The translations under genes were made by a program, and so were the position numbers. 64,000 bases of DNA from Bradyrhizobium arachidis (GTDB taxonomy: Bacteria > Pseudomonadota > Alphaproteobacteria > Rhizobiales > Xanthobacteraceae): assembly GCF_024758505.1 (NCBI RefSeq), contig NZ_CP077970.1, positions 7,068,001-7,132,000 on the forward strand. The letters are read 5' to 3'. The notes below the pieces were generated by a model that saw only the letters and a list, made by a program, of their open reading frames with translations, did no database searches and was not told the DNA's origin. Of the stretch, positions 15,979 to 24,325 are shown one piece after another (the stretch's first letter is position 1; the number at the start of each line of letters is the position of its first letter).

Positions 15979-18785
15979 GAATTCCTCATAGCGTCTTGTG
16001 TGTCCTTCGCCCCGGATGCAGATGCCGTTCCACGATCACTCGCGCACGTCAGATTTTCGAATCGCTCTGGAATGGAGAATGAAAACGTGGCCCCCGGACC
16101 GTCATTCAACGTGGCCCATAGACGGCCATGATGACTTTCGATGATCGAGCGACTGACTGACAGGCCCATTCCCATGCCACTACTCTTGGTGGTGTAGAAC
16201 GCCTCGAAAAGCTTGCTTTCGTCCTGAGGTACGAAGCCGACGCCAGTATCCTGGACGCTCAGTCGCACGCAGTCGTCCTCCTCTCGTTGGGCCTTGATCG
16301 CCAAATTTCGGGGGCGATCGTCAACGCCGATCATCGCGTCCGACGCATTGCGAACGAGGTTAAGGATAACCTGCTGAAGCTGAACGCGATCGCCCATGAC
16401 TGGCGGAAGGCCGTTGGCGAAGGCAGTCTGAAGATTGATTCGGTCTCTCTTGAGTTCGCTTGTCAACAGTGCAATCACCTCTTGCGTCGCTTCGTTCAGG
16501 TCAACTGGCTCTATTGCAAACTTTCTCTTGCCGAAGAGCGCCCGCAGTCGAATGATTACATCGGATGCACGGTTACCGTCGCGAATGGTGCGCCGCGCAG
16601 TTTCGCGTGCTCCGTCGACATTGGGCGGATCGGCAGCCAACATTCGGAGGCAGGTGCTGGCATTGGTGAGGATGCCCGACAATGGTTGGTTGACTTCATG
16701 CGCAATCGACGCCGTCAATGCGCCAAGGCTCGCGATCCTCGAAACACGCGCGAGCTCTGATCTCACCTCCTCTAACGCATTCTCCGAGAGTCGGCGCTTG
16801 GTCACGTCCTGGACAGCACCGATGTACTCAAGCTGACCATTTCGGCTTCGGGTTGCATGGGCGACGAGGTGAAGGTACTTGACCGACTGATCAGGCATGA
16901 GCAGCCGGTGCTCGTACTCAAAGTCTTCCGCTTCCGCTCCCACTCGGGCAATCATGTCCTTCATCAACGAGATGTCTTCAGGGTGAACACGCGTGCCAAT
17001 TAGCTCCTCGAGCGTCACGGGGGCCCCCTGTTCCACCTCGAAAATGCGATAAACCTGTTCTGACCAGATGATCTCCCCGGTCGGGACGCACCATGAGAAG
17101 CTGCCGGTTCGGCTCAGACGCTGGGCTTCGGCGAGAAACGCCCCACTTCGTTGAAGCGCCTCCTCCGACTCCTTGCGTTCCGTAATGTCACGCAGGTAGC
17201 AGGTGAATGATGGTGGCCCTTCAAGCGAGATACGAGAGATCGCGAGCTCGACGGGGAATTCGCTGCCGTCGGCACGTACTGCTGTCATCTCAGCCCGCCG
17301 ACCGATCAATCTCTTTTCGCTCGTCGCCAGGTAGCGGGCCATCCCGTGCCGATGCTTGCTCCGCAAGGCTGGTGGGATGATCGCATCGACCAGTTGCCGA
17401 CCCACGATCTCATTGCGGGGATAGCCGAAGGTTCGTTCAGCGGCAGGATTGAACTCGACCACCCGCCCTTCATGATCCATCATGATGATGCAATCGAGCG
17501 CCGCGTCCAGAATCGCGGCCTTGCGTGCCTCGCTTTGCCTCAGCGCTGCGTCGCTCTGCACTCGTTCAATGGCTATGCTCGCGACGTGCGAGAACTGAGC
17601 AATAAGCTCCTGTTGCTCCGGCGTGGGCGTAAGAGGTTTGTCGTAATAGATCGCGAAAGCGCCCACGACCTTGCCCATCGTTGATGAGATCGGCGTTGAC
17701 CAGCACGCCCGGAGTCCATGCGCCATGGCCATGGGACACCACGCATGCGCCGCCCACCGAGTCTCCTGCGCAAGGTCGGCTGCAATCACTTGTTCGTTCA
17801 GATATGCTGCCATCGCGCAGGGGCCCGAATCGACATTTACGGGACGGCCAATAATTGAGTTGATAAAGTTGGTTGGAAGGCTTGGCGCGGCTCCGTGTTC
17901 GAGTAGCGCACCGTCGGCATCGACCAGCACAACGCTGCAATAGCATCCCTCGGCCGCAGCTTCGACCAGGCGACAGAGCGCCGCGAGAATGTCCGACATC
18001 GAACTGCCAGCGGCCGTCATTTCCAGCAGGTGCTTTTCTCCCGTGAGCAGAGTTTCAGCCCGCCTCCGATCATCGATGTCGGTCTCGATCATGTACCATC
18101 GAACGATATTGCCCCGGACATCCCTGCGGGGCATTCCACGCACATGAAACCATCGATAAACACCGTCAGCACGGCGCATGCGCTGTTCCATATCGTATGG
18201 TTTCCCGGTGGCTATCGATCGATCCCAGGCCGCAATCACCGAGGCGTAATCGTCGGGGTGAACTAGATTTCCTGACTTCCAGCCCTTCAGTTCTTCAAGC
18301 GTTGTGCCGACGTACTCGAGGACGTGTTGGTTGGCGCTCTCGAGCTCGCCGGTCGGCGCCATGAAGAAGATCATCGCCGGAATAGTGTCGGTGATCGAGC
18401 GATAAAGGCCCTCGCTCGCACGAGCCGACCGCTCTCGGTCCTCGATATCGACATTCAGTCCGAGCCATTTGACGATCTTTCCGGATCTGTCAATCAATGG
18501 TCGAACCCGGAAAGTGAACCAGTGATACCCGCCGTCGAAGCGGCGCAGGCGCGCTTCCATCGAACTCATCTCGCTGGCGGATAGAACGGATTGCCACTGT
18601 TTGAGCAGATCGGGCAAATCTTCCGGGTGGATCGCACGCTGCCAACCAGTTCCAAGCAGCTCACCAACCCCAAGCCCGGTGTACTCACACCAAGGCTGGC
18701 TTGCGAAGTCCACATGTCCGTCAGGCAGCGCTGTCCAAACCAATCCGGGAAGCGCATCAAGGAGGGGACCGAGATCTTTCTCCAT
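15975..18785 (-). CDS. Multi-PAS/GAF sensor histidine kinase
   Basis: Cytoplasmic sensor kinase, 936 aa, without membrane segments. Order of domains: PAS (about 5-120), PAS/PAC (125-245), GAF (255-410, with Cys-rich CYCSVVLVDADGALLEHGAAPSL), PAS (420-540), PAS/PAC (545-668), HisKA dimerisation (680-750) with phospho-acceptor His696 in SIAHEVNQPLSG, and HATPase_c (795-915) with N box NLVRNASDA, G boxes DTGVGF and GMGMGLSVS. The HEVNQPL H box is that of FixL/DctB-type kinases. The signal is unknown; no heme-binding PAS motif is evident. A copy of the CGACACC motif 70 bp upstream suggests autoregulation. Confidence 0.95.
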   Translation of the reverse strand: MEKDLGPLLDALPGLVWTALPDGHVDFASQPWCEYTGLGVGELLGTGWQRAIHPEDLPDLLKQWQSVLSASEMSSMEARLRRFDGGYHWFTFRVRPLIDRSGKIVKWLGLNVDIEDRERSARASEGLYRSITDTIPAMIFFMAPTGELESANQHVLEYVGTTLEELKGWKSGNLVHPDDYASVIAAWDRSIATGKPYDMEQRMRRADGVYRWFHVRGMPRRDVRGNIVRWYMIETDIDDRRRAETLLTGEKHLLEMTAAGSSMSDILAALCRLVEAAAEGCYCSVVLVDADGALLEHGAAPSLPTNFINSIIGRPVNVDSGPCAMAAYLNEQVIAADLAQETRWAAHAWCPMAMAHGLRACWSTPISSTMGKVVGAFAIYYDKPLTPTPEQQELIAQFSHVASIAIERVQSDAALRQSEARKAAILDAALDCIIMMDHEGRVVEFNPAAERTFGYPRNEIVGRQLVDAIIPPALRSKHRHGMARYLATSEKRLIGRRAEMTAVRADGSEFPVELAISRISLEGPPSFTCYLRDITERKESEEALQRSGAFLAEAQRLSRTGSFSWCVPTGEIIWSEQVYRIFEVEQGAPVTLEELIGTRVHPEDISLMKDMIARVGAEAEDFEYEHRLLMPDQSVKYLHLVAHATRSRNGQLEYIGAVQDVTKRRLSENALEEVRSELARVSRIASLGALTASIAHEVNQPLSGILTNASTCLRMLAADPPNVDGARETARRTIRDGNRASDVIIRLRALFGKRKFAIEPVDLNEATQEVIALLTSELKRDRINLQTAFANGLPPVMGDRVQLQQVILNLVRNASDAMIGVDDRPRNLAIKAQREEDDCVRLSVQDTGVGFVPQDESKLFEAFYTTKSSGMGMGLSVSRSIIESHHGRLWATLNDGPGATFSFSIPERFENLTCASDRGTASASGAKDTQDAMRNS

Positions 18786-18845
18786 TGGAGCCCTTTCCTG
18801 ACAGTCGCCGTGCCAAAATAATGCGCTAAATTACCGCCGATGGTC

Positions 18846-18865
18846 GATAATACCTTGGTGTCGGT
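18846..18865 (-). promoter_or_regulatory. Conserved regulatory motif (site D), facing the sensor kinase operon
   Basis: The minus strand reads ACCGACACCAAGGTATTATC. The core centre 18855.5 is 70 bp before the kinase ATG. A -10-like CATTAT on the minus strand (18818-18823) lies 35 bp from the centre. This is the most divergent copy in the right half. Confidence 0.55.
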
Positions 18866-19030
18866 TCAACGGCTGACGTTCCGGCTACCTCGAGCACTCT
18901 ACCGCCCAAGCTGCCCGATCGACAATCCATTTCCCTGTCACATGCGGAGCTTAGCGGCATCCGAGGACGTTCGTTGCGTGGGCCCAAGCGACTGGGCCGA
19001 ACCATCCATACTCATCAGATACAAATCCTC

Positions 19031-19050
19031 CGCGACACCTTGGTGCAATG
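19031..19050 (+). promoter_or_regulatory. Conserved regulatory motif (site E), facing the GMC oxidoreductase
   Basis: The site reads CGCGACACCTTGGTGCAATG on the plus strand. The core centre 19040.5 lies 117 bp before the GMC start. A -10-like ATTAGA at 19073-19078 follows 35 bp from the centre. It shares 18786-19157 with site D, giving two divergent copies in one intergenic region of 372 bp. Apart from these sites I see no gene there. Confidence 0.62.
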
Positions 19051-19157
19051 GATTCATCCTCAGATCTGCGCAATTAGAAATTGGAGATCAACGCCGCCAT
19101 CTTATGCAAGGGCGCTTTGCAGCAGTGTCGAAACAACACTCTGATCTGGAGCAGGCG

Positions 19158-20762
19158 ATGAGCCATACGGAATTTGACTACATTGTCGTTGGCGCTGGTT
19201 CTGCGGGATGCGTGTTGGCTTCGCGTCTTACTGAGGATCCGAATGTTACGGTTTGTCTGCTGGAAGCGGGCGGGCACGACACCGGCGTCTTAATTCGTGC
19301 GCCGGCCGGCTACGTCGCGATGGTGCCAACCAGAATCAATAATTATGCCTACCAGACAGTGCCCCAGGCCGGCCTGAGTGACCGCCGCGGATATCAGCCG
19401 CGCGGCAAGACCCTTGGAGGTTCTAGCTCAATCAATGCGATGTTCTACGTGCGAGGAAACAGATGGGACTATGATCACTGGGCTTCCCTTGGCAATCCAG
19501 GCTGGTCGTACGACGACGTGTTGCCGCTATTCAAGCGCGCCGAAAACAACGAACAGTTCAGGGATGATTTTCATGGTCAGGGCGGACCGCTAAATGTTAC
19601 CTATCCACGACATCAGAGCCCGCTCACCAAGCTGTTCCTTGAGGCCGCGGCGCTGCACCAGATTCGGCTGAATCCTGATTACAACGGGGCCGATCAAGAA
19701 GGTGCCTTCGAGTACCAGGTCACTCAGAAGGGTGGGGAACGCTGTAGCGCGGCCAACGCCTACCTCACGCCGAACCTGTCGCGCAACAATCTCGAGGTTC
19801 TGACGAGCGCCATCTCGGCAACGGTCTTGCTCGAGGATCGTCGCGCATACGGCGTGTCCTATTATCAGGAAGGCGAGCTCAAAGAAGTGCGGGCCCGACG
19901 AGAGGTAATTCTGGCGAGTGGAGTTTTTGGTTCGCCACAGCTGCTGCAACTTTCCGGTATCGGTCCTGGCGAAGAGCTGAAGAAATTTGACATTCCCGTC
20001 GTAAATGAACTGCCTGGCGTCGGTAAAAATCTGCAGGACCACATCGACTACATTCAATCGTGGTACGTACCGAGCGATACCGAAACAGTCGGAATTTCAC
20101 TGCGAGGCGGGTTGAAGCTCGCACGCGCGGCATTCGAATGGAGCAAGAATCGTACCGGCCTCATCACGACCACCTACGGTACGGCCGGAGCGTTCCTTCG
20201 TTCTTCGCCCGAAGTCCAGATCCCTGACCTGCAGTTGATTTTCGTCATCGCGCTCGTCGACGATCATGCACGCAAACTCCACCTGGGCCATGGCATCTCC
20301 TGCCATGTCGACGTTCTGCGCCCCTATAGCCGGGGTACCGTGGGACTGGATAGCTCCGACCCGTGGGATGCGCCACGGATCGATCCCAACTACTTTTCCG
20401 ACGAACGCGATCTGAAGCTCCTTGTCAGGGGAGCGTTGGTCCAACAGCGCATTATTGAATCCCCGCCATTCGGACGGCTCCGCGGCAAGATGCTGTACCC
20501 GACGCGGCTCGACGACCTCGCCGGTATCGAGAAGGATATTCGCTGCCGTGCCGACACGCAGTATCACCCGGTTGGCACCTGCAAGATGGGCCCTAATGGC
20601 GATCCCATGGCCGTGGTGGACGCAAAACTGCGCGTACGGGGCGTCGATGCGTTACGCGTGGTTGATGCTTCGATCATGCCAACCATCGTCGGTGGCAACA
20701 CGAATGCTCCCACAATCATGATAGCCGAGAAGGCCACGGATTTGATCCGAAACAGCGTCTGA
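19158..20762 (+). CDS. GMC-family FAD oxidoreductase (choline/alcohol dehydrogenase type)
   Basis: Flavoenzyme that oxidises a primary alcohol, 534 aa from this ATG, the usual length. The FAD-binding GAGSAG lies at residues 12-17, then LEAGG (about 34-38), [15 protein letters not shown] (GMC signature 1) and [17 protein letters not shown] (signature 2). Catalytic His about 470 is in HPVGTCKMG and Asn about 514 in [10 protein letters not shown]. The frame is open upstream to 18840, but that stretch lacks family similarity; GGAG about 7 nt before 19158 supports this start. It may feed aldehyde to the cluster's aldehyde dehydrogenase. Substrate unknown. Confidence 0.92.
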   Translation: MSHTEFDYIVVGAGSAGCVLASRLTEDPNVTVCLLEAGGHDTGVLIRAPAGYVAMVPTRINNYAYQTVPQAGLSDRRGYQPRGKTLGGSSSINAMFYVRGNRWDYDHWASLGNPGWSYDDVLPLFKRAENNEQFRDDFHGQGGPLNVTYPRHQSPLTKLFLEAAALHQIRLNPDYNGADQEGAFEYQVTQKGGERCSAANAYLTPNLSRNNLEVLTSAISATVLLEDRRAYGVSYYQEGELKEVRARREVILASGVFGSPQLLQLSGIGPGEELKKFDIPVVNELPGVGKNLQDHIDYIQSWYVPSDTETVGISLRGGLKLARAAFEWSKNRTGLITTTYGTAGAFLRSSPEVQIPDLQLIFVIALVDDHARKLHLGHGISCHVDVLRPYSRGTVGLDSSDPWDAPRIDPNYFSDERDLKLLVRGALVQQRIIESPPFGRLRGKMLYPTRLDDLAGIEKDIRCRADTQYHPVGTCKMGPNGDPMAVVDAKLRVRGVDALRVVDASIMPTIVGGNTNAPTIMIAEKATDLIRNSV

Positions 20763-20802
20763 AGTTTCCTTTTTCATATCAACATCAATGGAGGGCGAGC
20801 AC

Positions 20803-21504
20803 ATGAAGACGATCCATTCTTCCGCCGACACGAAGATCGATGAATTCGGCTTCGCGGCAGCTCGCGTCGAGCACCTCCTCGTCCAGGAGATTTCGCATCG
20901 CGTCAACAACGAGCTCACATCAATCATCGGATTTGCCGTATCGATCGCAGGTCGCTCGAAATCTCATGAAGTCAAGTCGGCTCTCGCCGAAGTCACCGAC
21001 ATCTTGCATCGTTACGCGGGGGTGCACCGGGCGTTACAGATGCCGTCGCACAATGAAGAGATTGACGCCTCCGAATACGTTGGCACGCTTTGTCACTCTC
21101 TCAAGCGCGCCCTTCTCGATCCTCGGGGAATTGAACTCGTACTTGCCTCGCGGCCCTTCAAGTTACGCTCAGAGCGGTGCTGGAAGCTCGGCCTCATCGT
21201 ATCGGAGCTGATCACCAATAGCGCACGGCACGCTTTCGGCAATCAGGTCGGCACAATTATGGTCACGCTGCACGCGTCGGAATCCCTGGCTGAATGCGGC
21301 GTCAGGGACAACGGCGTGGCTCAAAGTGCCCCCAAGGCTGGCCAAGGCTTAAAAATCATCGATGCGCTAGCAAGGGATCTGGGTGGTACGATCATCCATG
21401 AATTCGCGGCCGAAGGCGCCACGTCCATATTGGCGTTTCCAATCCACAACGATGCACCATTTATCGACGTCAAGGCGACGAGACTGGGGTCGGCGCGACG
21501 ATGA
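20803..21504 (+). CDS. Soluble sensor histidine kinase, HWE/HisKA_2 type
   Basis: Short kinase of 233 aa with no sensor domain. Phospho-acceptor His32 lies in VQEISHRVNNELTSIIGF, an H box of the HisKA_2/HWE class. N box SELITNSARHAFG and G-box region CGVRDNGV and GQGLKIIDALARDLGG form the ATP-binding domain (about 120-215). An upstream in-frame ATG at 20788 overlaps the GGAGGG that best serves the ATG at 20803, so the latter is preferred. It follows the GMC gene by 40 bp. No partner regulator is adjacent. It may phosphorylate one of the receivers encoded upstream; that is inference. Confidence 0.85.
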   Translation: MKTIHSSADTKIDEFGFAAARVEHLLVQEISHRVNNELTSIIGFAVSIAGRSKSHEVKSALAEVTDILHRYAGVHRALQMPSHNEEIDASEYVGTLCHSLKRALLDPRGIELVLASRPFKLRSERCWKLGLIVSELITNSARHAFGNQVGTIMVTLHASESLAECGVRDNGVAQSAPKAGQGLKIIDALARDLGGTIIHEFAAEGATSILAFPIHNDAPFIDVKATRLGSARR

Positions 21505-21528
21505 ATTAGCCGGAGATAGGAGGCTCAA

Positions 21529-21774
21529 ATGCAAAGTGCACTTATAGTGGTGGCGTTGCTTGCGATACTCGCGGCGGCCGGATCCTACGCGTATGCCGGC
21601 TTGTCTAAAGGCGGTGACACGCCGATCGGAATTCATGGCTGGATAGCAATGTTTCTTGGCATCGTGTTCACGCTCGTCTGCGGCGTTGGCCTGATGTCGC
21701 TTGTCTTCTACAGCAGCCGTCACGGCTACGACGAGCCGCCATCGTTCGACCGCCACAGGACTCGCGACCAATAG
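21529..21774 (+). CDS. Small two-helix membrane protein, unknown function
   Basis: Protein of 81 aa with an N-terminal hydrophobic helix (about 3-24) and a second helix (about 38-61, WIAMFLGIVFTLVCGVGLMSLVFY), then a charged C-terminal tail of about 19 residues. A clear AGGAGG precedes the ATG by 7 nt. No family is recognised. Its position between the kinase and the carboxymuconolactone-decarboxylase-like gene suggests the same transcript. Confidence 0.75.
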   Translation: MQSALIVVALLAILAAAGSYAYAGLSKGGDTPIGIHGWIAMFLGIVFTLVCGVGLMSLVFYSSRHGYDEPPSFDRHRTRDQ

Positions 21775-21866
21775 CTGTCTAGCCGGCTCGCTCAGCAACA
21801 ACTGCAGACTTTGGTTGCAGCCTTGAAGTCTCTCACAACCATCCTCAAAAGCTGAAAGGAATCTCT

Positions 21867-22334
21867 ATGAATAGTCGTCTCGATTACGCCAAGGTTTCGC
21901 CTGGAGGATACAAAGCCTTCGGGGGAGTGTATGCCCTCATTCAAGGCAGCGGCCTTCCGAAAGAACTGATTTATCTGGTTTATCTCAGGGTTTCGCAAAT
22001 AAACGGCTGCGCATACTGCATCGATATGCATTCGCGTGACCTACTCAAGTCCGGGGTTGCCGTCGACAAGCTCGTGCTCGTACCGGTTTGGCGCGACGCC
22101 GGCGCCATGTTCAACAACCGCGAACGTGTCGCGCTCGCCTGGGCAGAAACCGTAACGCAGGTATCCGAGACCAACGTTCCGGAAGCTGACTTCGAATTTG
22201 CTGCGGCCGAGTTTAACGCCAAAGAGCTTGCAGATCTGACATATGCGATCAGCCTGATGAACGTGTTCAATCGCCTGTCGATAGCATTTCGTACACCTCC
22301 CGCGGCCGCGCTCAACGTCGTGAGTGCGGCATAG
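21867..22334 (+). CDS. Carboxymuconolactone decarboxylase / AhpD-like protein
   Basis: All-helical AhpD-fold protein of 155 aa. The redox motif CAYCIDMHSRDL carries Cys48 and Cys51 (CxxC) with His55, the residues used by AhpD-type alkylhydroperoxidases. The C-terminal half has NAKELADLTYAISLMNVFNRLSIAF, typical of the family. AAAGGA precedes the ATG. Such proteins usually act as small peroxidases or thiol-dependent reductants; here it may deal with peroxide from flavoenzyme turnover (inference). Confidence 0.9.
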   Translation: MNSRLDYAKVSPGGYKAFGGVYALIQGSGLPKELIYLVYLRVSQINGCAYCIDMHSRDLLKSGVAVDKLVLVPVWRDAGAMFNNRERVALAWAETVTQVSETNVPEADFEFAAAEFNAKELADLTYAISLMNVFNRLSIAFRTPPAAALNVVSAA

Positions 22335-22507
22335 GCCGCTGGTAGGCGCAATGGATAGATGAACGGAACCTTGGCGTCTTCTCCCGACGCCAGGAAAACT
22401 GGAGCCGTTGGTCGCCCCGGCGGCTCCTTCTTCAAGCACCTTCTCGATGCCTATTTGATCCGCCACCGGGCGGTTCAGCACGCATCCATCCTCAATTCTT
22501 AAATGGA

Positions 22508-23287
22508 GTGACAGACTTGCACACCCGATTCGAAGACAAGGTTGTGATAGTCACCGGGGCCGGGAGCGGCATAGGCGCAGCCACCGCAAATCGCTTCTAT
22601 GCCGAAGGCGCCACTGTCGTACTGAATGGACGCCGGGAGGCTAAGCTCGTCGAAGTCGGTGCGGCATTAGAAGCCGATCGCCATATGGTACGGCCAGGCG
22701 ACGTTTCAATCGTCGAAGATGTCGAAACTCTAGTTGCTGACGTAGCCCACCGCTTCGGCAAAATTGACATTCTCGTCAATAACGCCGGGATCGGCGCAGT
22801 CGGAGATTTCCTGAACATGCCTCTTAGGCATTGGCGCGAGGCTTTTGCAGTCAATGTTGATGGCGTCCTCAACATGGCACGAGCGACGCTTCCTCATCTG
22901 ATCAAAAGCAAAGGCTCGATCATCAATGTCTCATCCATTAGCGGGCTCGGCGGCGATCGCGGGCTAAGCTTCTATAATGCGACTAAAGGTGCCGTCTGCA
23001 ATCTCACCCGCAGTCTGGCCATCGAGTTTGCTGAGAAAGGAGTGCGAGTGAACTCGGTTTGCCCAACTACCACCTTCACTGACCTGACGACGCCAGTTTT
23101 TGAGCAGTATCCCGAACTCCTTCAGCGGCTGCTAGAGCGCATTCCTATGGGTCGCGGTGCCCAGCCGCAAGAAATCGCGAGCGTCATCGCATTTCTTGCG
23201 AGTGACGACGCAAGCTTCGTAAATGGAGTGAACCTACCGGTCGATGGCGGCGTGGATGCGTCGAGTGGCCAAGCCCCCTTCGTTTAA
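22508..23287 (+). CDS. Classical short-chain dehydrogenase/reductase
   Basis: NAD(P)-dependent oxidoreductase of the classical SDR family, 259 aa. Cofactor motif TGAGSGIG (about 16-23), NNAG (about 92-95), catalytic Ser in NVSSISG and Tyr-x3-Lys in YNATKGAV, C-terminal VNGVNLPVDGG. Start choice is open: GTG at 22508 has no proper ribosome-binding site, whereas GGAG (22505-22508) is ideally spaced for TTG at 22517, giving a protein three residues shorter. The substrate cannot be read from the sequence. Confidence 0.9.
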   Translation: MTDLHTRFEDKVVIVTGAGSGIGAATANRFYAEGATVVLNGRREAKLVEVGAALEADRHMVRPGDVSIVEDVETLVADVAHRFGKIDILVNNAGIGAVGDFLNMPLRHWREAFAVNVDGVLNMARATLPHLIKSKGSIINVSSISGLGGDRGLSFYNATKGAVCNLTRSLAIEFAEKGVRVNSVCPTTTFTDLTTPVFEQYPELLQRLLERIPMGRGAQPQEIASVIAFLASDDASFVNGVNLPVDGGVDASSGQAPFV

Positions 23288-23407
23288 CTACGGCTCGCGC
23301 AGTGGCGGGAAATATGACGTGGCAAGCAAACTCGTCCAAGCGCGTCACTTGCTCATTGACCTGGTTGGCCAAAACGTCCCGTGAACTGCTTAAGGGGTTT
23401 TGATCGT

Positions 23408-23728
23408 ATGGCATGGATGATACTAGCTTCCGCTGGCTTTCTTGAGATCGGATTTGCGTTCGGCATGAAGCTGTCGGAGGGGTTCACGAGACTGATACCC
23501 TCGCTGTTTACCGCTGCTACCGGATTGTCGAGTGTCTTTCTTCTCTCACTGGCGCTCCGAACTCTTCCCGTAGGAACAGGGTACGCGGTCTGGACCGGCA
23601 TTGGTGCGGCAGGTACCGCCATTTTGGGCGTCGCGGTGCTGGGCGATTCAGCTTCACCTGTTCGGGTGCTTTGCATCGCTTCCATTGTGGGAGGCGTTAT
23701 TGGCCTGAAGCTGGTCTCCGCATCTTGA
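23408..23728 (+). CDS. sugE: SMR-family exporter SugE/Gdx (guanidinium type)
   Basis: Small four-helix multidrug-resistance-family transporter, 106 aa. MAWMILASAGFLEIGFAFGMK carries the essential Glu of the SMR family at residue 13, and GTGYAVWTGIGAAGTAILG and LCIASIVGGVIGLKL are as in SugE/Gdx proteins, which export guanidinium in exchange for protons. The ATG in GTATGGCATGG at 23408 is chosen because it starts the family N-terminus; the frame is open 27 bp further upstream. It lies 120 bp after the dehydrogenase gene. I see no guanidine riboswitch in that gap. Confidence 0.92.
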   Translation: MAWMILASAGFLEIGFAFGMKLSEGFTRLIPSLFTAATGLSSVFLLSLALRTLPVGTGYAVWTGIGAAGTAILGVAVLGDSASPVRVLCIASIVGGVIGLKLVSAS

Positions 23729-23734
23729 GAGTCG

Positions 23735-23762
23735 AAGCGCGGCGACTCACGCCGCGCTTTCA
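23735..23762 (+). terminator. Probable intrinsic terminator after sugE
   Basis: Perfect 10-bp stem AAGCGCGGCG/CGCCGCGCTT with loop ACTCA (23735-23759) starting 6 bp after the sugE stop. The T-run is short (CTTTC), so termination may be weak. Confidence 0.6.
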
Positions 23763-24024
23763 GCGCAGCCAGGGCGCCTACCTCGCCGGCTCCCAGCAGG
23801 CGGGAATACCGCGAGCATCGCTGCCAGCTGCCTTTCTCACCGCTCGTTTCGGCACGTCCCCACCGTCTTAGATTCCTGTTCTTTCAAAGCATAGGGGTGA
23901 CGTGTTTGCCAGTGGCGCAATAGCCCACAGGACGGGTCGAAATTTCCGCTAATGGGATGGTCCGGCCGTGCTCCTGCCCCGCCAGCGATAAGCTGGCCAG
24001 GGGCGCCAAGACAAGGAGCACGCC

Positions 24025-24264
24025 ATGCCCGCATCAGCACAGACTGCGATTGCCGTAATCGGCATCGATATCGCTAAAAACTCCTTCCACGTTGTCGGTC
24101 AGGACACGCGCGGGCAGATTGTCCTGCGGCAAAAGTGGTCACGTCACCAAGTTGAGGCCCGGTTTGCCAATATGCCGCCCTGTCTGATTGGCATGGAGGC
24201 CTGCGTCGGGGCGCACCACCTCAGTCGTCGACTTAAGGCGCTTGGCCACGACGCTCGGCTAATG
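24025..24264 (+). pseudogene. IS110-family transposase, 5' fragment
   Basis: The first 80 codons match the start of IS110-type DEDD transposases: VIGIDIAKNSFHVVGQD with the first catalytic Asp, GMEACVGAHHLSRRLKALGHDARLM. Intact relatives continue after ARLM with a PAKYVRPY-like stretch. Here the frame runs into the end of an IS21-type element and stops 39 bp later. The remaining two thirds, with the other catalytic residues, are not found on the far side of the IS21 remnant, so the rest was deleted. Confidence 0.82.
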
Positions 24265-24325
24265 TGTCAAACGCCATCCGGAACTGCCCCCTTTGCGTCA
24301 TGAAGAACTGCCCCCACCATCAGGA

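Noticed and set aside
18840..19157. N-terminal extension of the GMC oxidoreductase to 18840
   Set aside because: The extra 106 residues have no family similarity and would place two regulatory motifs inside the gene. The ATG at 19158 has a ribosome-binding site and starts the FAD fold.
23288..23407. A guanidine riboswitch before sugE
   Set aside because: The 120-bp gap shows neither paired ACGR-loop hairpins nor a ykkC-like architecture. sugE probably shares the transcript of the upstream dehydrogenase.
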